A stretch of DNA of 10,145 bases from Burkholderiaceae bacterium (GTDB lineage Bacteria > Pseudomonadota > Gammaproteobacteria > Burkholderiales > Burkholderiaceae_C): contig JALRFN010000167.1 in NCBI GenBank assembly GCA_023268425.1, positions 1 through 10,145 on the forward strand. The letters run 5' to 3'. Under the pieces are notes generated by a model that was not told where the DNA came from, made no database searches, and was given only the letters and a program-made list of their open reading frames with translations. The position numbers and the translations under genes were made by a program. Of the stretch, positions 6,143 through 10,145 are shown one piece after another (position 1 is the stretch's first letter; each line of letters opens with the position of its first letter).

Positions 6143-8233
6143 TCATGACCCGGCGTGCAGCCAGGCCAGCATTTGCGCCTCGTCGATGACGGGCACGCCC
6201 AGGCTGTTGGCTTTGTCCAGCTTGCTGCCCGCCTCGCTGCCGGCAACAACAAAGTCAGTTTTCTTGCTCACGCTGCCGGAGACCTTGGCGCCCGCGTCTT
6301 CCAGCATGGCCTTGGCTTGGTCACGCGACAAGGTGGGCAAGCTGCCCGTGAGCACCACGGTTTTGCCCGCCAAAGCGCCAGTGGCCTCGGTTTGTGGCGC
6401 CTGCTCGCTCCAGTGCACACCGACTTCGCGCAAGGCTTGCACCATCTCGCGGTTGTGCATTTGTGCAAAAAAGGTCTGCACGCTGGCCGCCACAGTCGGG
6501 CCCACATCACGCACCGCCAACAGCGCGGCCTCATCGGCCGCCATCAACGCGTCCAAGCCCCCAAAATGGCGCGCCAAGTCTTTGGCCGTGGTCTCGCCGA
6601 CGTGGCGGATGCCCAAAGCGTAGAGGAATCTGGCCAAGGTCGTTGACTTGGAGGTTTGCAAAACGTCCAACAGGTTTTGTGCCGACTTCTCGCCCATGCG
6701 CTCCAGGCCTGCCAATTGGTCGAGCTGCAAACGGTAGAGATCAGGCAGGTGCTCAATCAAGCCAGCCTCCACCAGTTGGTCGACCAACTTATCGCCCAGA
6801 CCTTCGACATCCATGGCCTTGCGCGAGGCGAAGTGCAAGATGGCCTCTTTGCGCTGGGCACCACAGTACAAGCCGCCGGTGCAACGGTAATCGGCCTCCT
6901 CAGGCTCGCGCGTGGCTGCGCTGCCACACACGGGGCACGCGTGAGGCATGGTGAACACCTCGGACGCGCCTTGGCGTTTGTCCAGCAGCACGCTGACCAC
7001 TTCGGGGATCACATCACCCGCGCGGCGCACCACCACGGTATCGCCCACACGCACGTCTTTGCGTCGGGCTTCGTCTTCGTTGTGCAGCGTCGCATTGGTC
7101 ACCGTGACACCGCCCACAAACACTGGCGCCAGCTTGGCTACCGGGGTGAGTTTTCCGGTGCGGCCCACCTGAACGTCAATCGCCAACACCGTCGTCAACT
7201 GCTCTTGCGCGGGGAACTTGTGTGCCACCGCCCAACGCGGTTCACGCGAGACAAAACCCAAACGCCGCTGCAAGGCCAAGTCATTGACCTTGTATACCAC
7301 GCCGTCGATGTCAAAGGGCAGCGCGTCGCGCGCGGTGGCCACCTCTTGGTGATAGGCCACCAAACCCGCACCTCCCTGCACCACGCGCGCCCAATGCGAG
7401 ACCGGAAAACCCCAGGCTTGAAAGCGCGCCAAGATGTCCGCGTGCGTTCTCAAGCCCAATGCAGCGCTCAAATCTTGGCCAGACGCGTCTTTGACTTGCG
7501 CCAAGGCATAGGCAAAGAAACTCAAGGGACGTTGCGCCGCGATGCGGCTATCCAACTGGCGCACGGCACCAGCCGCTGCATTGCGCGGGTTGACAAAGGT
7601 CTTGTCGCCACGCTGGCGCTGCGCGTCGTTGAGCGCTTCGAAATCGGCGCGCGCCATGTAAACCTCACCGCGCACTTCCAACAGCACTGGCGCCTCGCCC
7701 TGCAGGCGCAAAGGAATTTGGCCAATCGTGCGCACATTGGCCGTCACGTCTTCGCCCTGCGCACCATCGCCACGCGTCGCAGCGCGCACCAACACCCCGT
7801 CTTCGTAGCGCAGACTCATGGCCAAGCCATCAAACTTGAGCTCCGCGACGTAGGCCAGCTCAGGTGCCTCATCGCGCAGTTCCAGCTCTTTGCGCATGCG
7901 GCGGTCAAAGTCCAGCGCCCCCATCTCGGTGGTGTCGGTTTCGGTGCGGATGCTGAGCATGGGCACGTCATGCACCACGCTGGCAAAGCCGTCCAACACC
8001 GCCCCCCCCACCCGTTGCGTGGGCGAGTCCGCGCTCAGCAGTTCGGGGTACTGCGCCTCCAAGGCCTGTAGGCGCTGAAACAACTGGTCATAGGCCGCAT
8101 CGGGCAGCTCTGGTGCGTCCAAGACGTAATAAAGGTGTCCGTGGTGGCGCAACTGTGCACGCAGCGCTTCGGCCTCCTGCGCGGCTTGATCGCGGGGGTC
8201 GGCGTCGCTTGCGAACAGATCGCCCGTACTCAT
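6143..8233 (-). CDS. ligA: NAD+-dependent DNA ligase LigA, 696 aa
   Basis: Essential ligase that seals nicks during replication and repair using NAD+. All domains are present in order. Domain Ia comes first (HHGHLYYVLDAPELPDAAYDQL, about 30-51). The adenylation domain has AELKFDGLA with the AMP-accepting lysine K133, plus TRGDGAQGEDVT and FDIDGVVYKV (308-316). The OB fold has VGRTGKLTPVAKL (356-368) and RRAGDVIPEVV. The zinc finger has C433, C436, C451 and C457. Helix-hairpin-helix repeats (GLERMGEKSAQN, ALGIRHVGETTAKDLA) precede a BRCT domain from about 619 to the end (LAGKTVVLTGSLPTLSRDQAK). The length is near E. coli's 671 aa. The nucleotide-contacting SLDN of E. coli is SIRT here (94-97). 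Start: ATG 8233 overlaps the zipA stop as ATGA, with no Shine-Dalgarno, so coupling to zipA is likely. Confidence 0.97.
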   Translation of the reverse strand: MSTGDLFASDADPRDQAAQEAEALRAQLRHHGHLYYVLDAPELPDAAYDQLFQRLQALEAQYPELLSADSPTQRVGGAVLDGFASVVHDVPMLSIRTETDTTEMGALDFDRRMRKELELRDEAPELAYVAELKFDGLAMSLRYEDGVLVRAATRGDGAQGEDVTANVRTIGQIPLRLQGEAPVLLEVRGEVYMARADFEALNDAQRQRGDKTFVNPRNAAAGAVRQLDSRIAAQRPLSFFAYALAQVKDASGQDLSAALGLRTHADILARFQAWGFPVSHWARVVQGGAGLVAYHQEVATARDALPFDIDGVVYKVNDLALQRRLGFVSREPRWAVAHKFPAQEQLTTVLAIDVQVGRTGKLTPVAKLAPVFVGGVTVTNATLHNEDEARRKDVRVGDTVVVRRAGDVIPEVVSVLLDKRQGASEVFTMPHACPVCGSAATREPEEADYRCTGGLYCGAQRKEAILHFASRKAMDVEGLGDKLVDQLVEAGLIEHLPDLYRLQLDQLAGLERMGEKSAQNLLDVLQTSKSTTLARFLYALGIRHVGETTAKDLARHFGGLDALMAADEAALLAVRDVGPTVAASVQTFFAQMHNREMVQALREVGVHWSEQAPQTEATGALAGKTVVLTGSLPTLSRDQAKAMLEDAGAKVSGSVSKKTDFVVAGSEAGSKLDKANSLGVPVIDEAQMLAWLHAGS

Positions 8234-9321
8234 GAGAACAGGCGGCGAGCCAACACCGAGCCTGCACTGAGGTCGCGTTGATCCAGTGCGTCATACAGCT
8301 TGGCCAACTCTTGACCGATTTGCACCAAGCTGGACTCGGGCAAGGCTTGGCCCACGTCATCGACGATGTCCGCCCCCATGGTCTCGGCCAACTTGAGCGC
8401 GATCTCCACCATGTGCTCAAAGGGCTGCTCATCACGCGGCACGTGTGGCACATCCAAGATCAAGCGCAGCTCACGCAAGGCGGCGTCTTGGTCGTCGTCC
8501 AAAGCCGCTTGGGTGTCAAAGCGCATGGTCACCAAGGGGGCCTCGCCCGTCGATGCAGGCAAGACCAGGCGCCCGGGCACCGCGCCCGCGATCAACCCCA
8601 AAGCCGCCGTGTGGTGGTGCACAAAACCCACGCTCCACGCTGCGCCCTTGGCACGCAAAACCAAACCCAGTTGCGCGTCGTGTGCGCTGGCGAATTGGTC
8701 CAACTCCTTGGCCCGCGCGACTTCCGACAACATGTCTGGAAAATCCGGCGCGCCGCCCAAGGTGTCGGCCAGGGTCTGTACTTTGGACACAAACTCGGAA
8801 AACTCGATGTTGTTGATGGCGCCCGAACGGTTGGCCAATTGCAAGCCCACTTGCATGGCTTGGTAACGGTGCGCGGGCTGGGGCCGCTCCCACAAGCCAT
8901 CATCGCCTTGGCACTCGACCACCAGTGTCTTGCTGCCCACGCGGCGCGTCGCCGGCATCGCGGCCAGCACAGCGTCGCCCGAGACGGGGCCGGACAAGGC
9001 CACGGGCACCACAGAATCAATCAAGCTGTCCAAGACCGCTTCGGTCGCCAACTGCACTGGCGGCAAATCCACCAGGGCCGCGTCGCTCACCGCGTCAAAG
9101 CCCGGCTCGACGGCGCTGCTGCTCGCGTCGCTGCCCATCAAACCCGCGTCGTCCAATACGGGCTCGACCGCCACCTGGCGCTCAGCGCCAGCCTTGGCCG
9201 AACTTTTGTTGGGCGTGGCTTGGCGTGGTTGCGCCCGTCGCATGGCCCACCAGTTGTAGGCCAACACGCCCACCACCACCAGGCCACCCAAGATGGCCAC
9301 ACTCCACTGCATGCTGTTCAT
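8230..9321 (-). CDS. zipA: Cell division protein ZipA (FtsZ-binding, C-terminal ZipA domain), 363 aa
   Basis: Membrane anchor that tethers FtsZ polymers to the inner membrane during septation. One N-terminal helix (about residues 7-25, VAILGGLVVVGVLAYNWW) is followed by a basic patch (MRRAQPRQ). Then comes a long, mainly acidic linker (about 50-130) and a globular C-terminal domain (about 155-345) with a ZipA-like pattern: QVGLQLANRSGAINNIEFSEF, the VPGRLVLP strand, VTMRFDTQ and a final helix ELAKLYDALD. The C-terminus ends in RRLFS. The linker differs from the Pro/Gln-rich linker of enterobacteria. Start: ATG 9321 with AAAGGA on the minus strand at about the right distance. smc ends 28 nt upstream and ligA overlaps the stop by 4 nt, a setting that strengthens the call. 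Divergence in this family is high, so sequence alone would give less certainty. Confidence 0.88.
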   Translation of the reverse strand: MNSMQWSVAILGGLVVVGVLAYNWWAMRRAQPRQATPNKSSAKAGAERQVAVEPVLDDAGLMGSDASSSAVEPGFDAVSDAALVDLPPVQLATEAVLDSLIDSVVPVALSGPVSGDAVLAAMPATRRVGSKTLVVECQGDDGLWERPQPAHRYQAMQVGLQLANRSGAINNIEFSEFVSKVQTLADTLGGAPDFPDMLSEVARAKELDQFASAHDAQLGLVLRAKGAAWSVGFVHHHTAALGLIAGAVPGRLVLPASTGEAPLVTMRFDTQAALDDDQDAALRELRLILDVPHVPRDEQPFEHMVEIALKLAETMGADIVDDVGQALPESSLVQIGQELAKLYDALDQRDLSAGSVLARRLFS

Positions 9322-9329
9322 GTTGTTTG

Positions 9330-9335
9330 TCCTTT
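9330..9335 (-). promoter_or_regulatory. Shine-Dalgarno of zipA
   Basis: On the minus strand the bases read AAAGGAC and lie about 8 nt before ATG 9321, inside the 28-nt smc-zipA gap. It fixes the start codon, in contrast to ligA and the methyltransferase, which have no visible site. Confidence 0.5.
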
Positions 9336-9349
9336 GAGGGGCGGCGCCA

Positions 9350-10145
9350 TCAGGCCTCAGCCATGTTGACCGCCGCGTCCATGTCCACCGCCACGATGCG
9401 TGAGACTCCTTGCTCTTGCATGGTCACGCCAATCAACTGCTCGGCTTTTTCCATTGAGATTTTGTTGTGGCTGATGTACAAAAACTGCGTCTCGTGGCTC
9501 ATGCGCCCAACCAGCGAGGCGTAGCGCTCGGTGTTGCTGTCATCCAGGGGGGCGTCCACCTCGTCAAGCAAACAAAACGGCGCCGGGTTGAGCTGAAAAA
9601 TCGCAAACCTCAAGGCAATGGCTGTCAGCGCCTTCTCGCCTCCCGAGAGCAGCTGGATGGTTTGATTTTTCTTGCCTGGCGGCTGAGCCATGACTTGCAC
9701 GCCGGCGTCAAGAATTTCTTCGCCCGTCATCAGTAACTTGGCCTGCCCACCGCCAAACAGCTCGGGGAACATGCGCCCAAAATGCTGGTTTACCGTCTCA
9801 AAGGTTGAGCCCAGCAAGTCGCGGGTTTCCATGTCGATTTTGTGAATCGCATCTTCCAGCGTTTGAATGGCCTCATTGAGGTCGGCGGACTGTTGGTCCA
9901 AAAAGGTTTTGCGCTCTTGCGCCTCGGTAAGCTCTTCGAGTGCGGCCAAGTTGACCGCGCCCAGCTGCTGGATGCTGCGCTGCAAGCGCTCGATTTGCTC
10001 GGGCAATTGCTCAAGGCTGACACCGTCTTGCGCCACCGAGGCGGCAATGACCTGGGTGTCTTGCTCGTGCAAATGCTCTTGCGCCTGCGACATCGCCAGC
10101 CGCGCGGCCTGCTCGGCCAACTGCAGCTCGGTGATGCGTTGGCGC
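9350..10145 (-). CDS. smc: Chromosome partition protein Smc, C-terminal part (5' end outside window)
   Basis: C-terminal head half of the bacterial SMC condensin, which folds and segregates the chromosome as an ATP-driven dimer with ScpA and ScpB. The frame is open to the right edge of the window (codons before the TTG at 10120 read RQRITELQ), so about three quarters of the protein, including Walker A, the hinge and most of the coiled coil, is missing. Visible parts: the end of the coiled coil (LPEQIERLQRSIQQLGAVNLAALEEL), the FGRMFPELFGGGQAKLL strand region, the ABC signature LSGGEKALTAIAL (about 9624-9652) and Walker B FCLLDEVDAPLDD (about 9545-9583). The D-loop follows at once and the switch histidine is in YISHNK. 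No defects are seen. It is first of smc-zipA-ligA, with zipA 28 nt downstream. Confidence 0.96.
   Translation of the reverse strand, partial: RQRITELQLAEQAARLAMSQAQEHLHEQDTQVIAASVAQDGVSLEQLPEQIERLQRSIQQLGAVNLAALEELTEAQERKTFLDQQSADLNEAIQTLEDAIHKIDMETRDLLGSTFETVNQHFGRMFPELFGGGQAKLLMTGEEILDAGVQVMAQPPGKKNQTIQLLSGGEKALTAIALRFAIFQLNPAPFCLLDEVDAPLDDSNTERYASLVGRMSHETQFLYISHNKISMEKAEQLIGVTMQEQGVSRIVAVDMDAAVNMAEA

Noticed and set aside
6097..6146. ATGAACG...CGTTCAT inverted repeat as a ligA terminator
   Set aside because: The 7-bp arms are 36 nt apart, one arm overlaps the ligA stop, and no T-run follows on the minus strand; probably chance.
5950..6189. 79-codon plus-strand frame across the gap into ligA
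   Set aside because: Weak TTG start without a ribosome site, Pro/Arg/Ala-rich composition, and overlap with the ligA 3' end.
6656..8071. 471-codon plus-strand open frame opposite ligA
   Set aside because: It lies wholly inside ligA, has no recognisable motif and has the composition of an antisense shadow.
8278..9369. 363-codon plus-strand open frame opposite zipA
   Set aside because: It mirrors zipA almost end to end and shows no domain; its length simply follows the GC-rich codon pattern.

Overview
The window is GC-rich, densely packed bacterial chromosome, most likely from Burkholderiales and probably Comamonadaceae. The evidence is the smc-zipA-ligA order, the Comamonadaceae-like LigA variant (residues SIRTETDT where E. 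coli has SLDN), heavy use of TTG leucine codons, and the closeness of each protein to a betaproteobacterial family. The lineage call rests on gene order and remembered family sequences, not on a search. Nearly all genes are housekeeping or stress genes, and there are no RNA genes, CRISPR arrays or intact insertion sequences.

Layout. (1) 1-1602, plus strand: the 3' part of a NodJ/DrrB-type ABC-2 permease, then an EamA/DMT family permease. (2) 1603-2484, minus strand: a class I methyltransferase with a Methyltransf_32-type domain. Its stop codon abuts the EamA stop, so one TGATCA palindrome ends both genes. (3) 2503-5842, plus strand: a tight four-gene cluster of srkA (stress-response kinase), an arsC-type reductase, a flavin-reductase-like FMN protein and cca (tRNA CCA-adding enzyme). 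It starts divergently from the methyltransferase with only 18 bp between start codons. Gaps inside it are 11 nt, a 4-nt ATGA overlap and 9 nt. (4) 5843-6142: the only gene-free stretch. It holds a roughly 235-bp segment bounded by near-perfect inverted repeats and flanked by TGA on both sides, placed exactly at the cca stop codon. It looks like a small non-autonomous element or insertion remnant. (5) 6143-10145, minus strand: ligA, zipA and the C-terminal end of smc, read in the order smc-zipA-ligA.

How the genes work together. smc, zipA and ligA form a replication, segregation and division cluster: chromosome condensation, FtsZ-ring anchoring and nick sealing. zipA and ligA overlap by ATGA and are probably translationally coupled. 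The srkA-arsC-flavin reductase-cca cluster joins three stress or redox proteins to tRNA 3'-end repair; cotranscription is inferred from spacing only. No convincing promoter or rho-independent terminator was found.

I did not find a strong candidate for a wholly new system. The item most worth a second look is the inverted-repeat element between cca and ligA.
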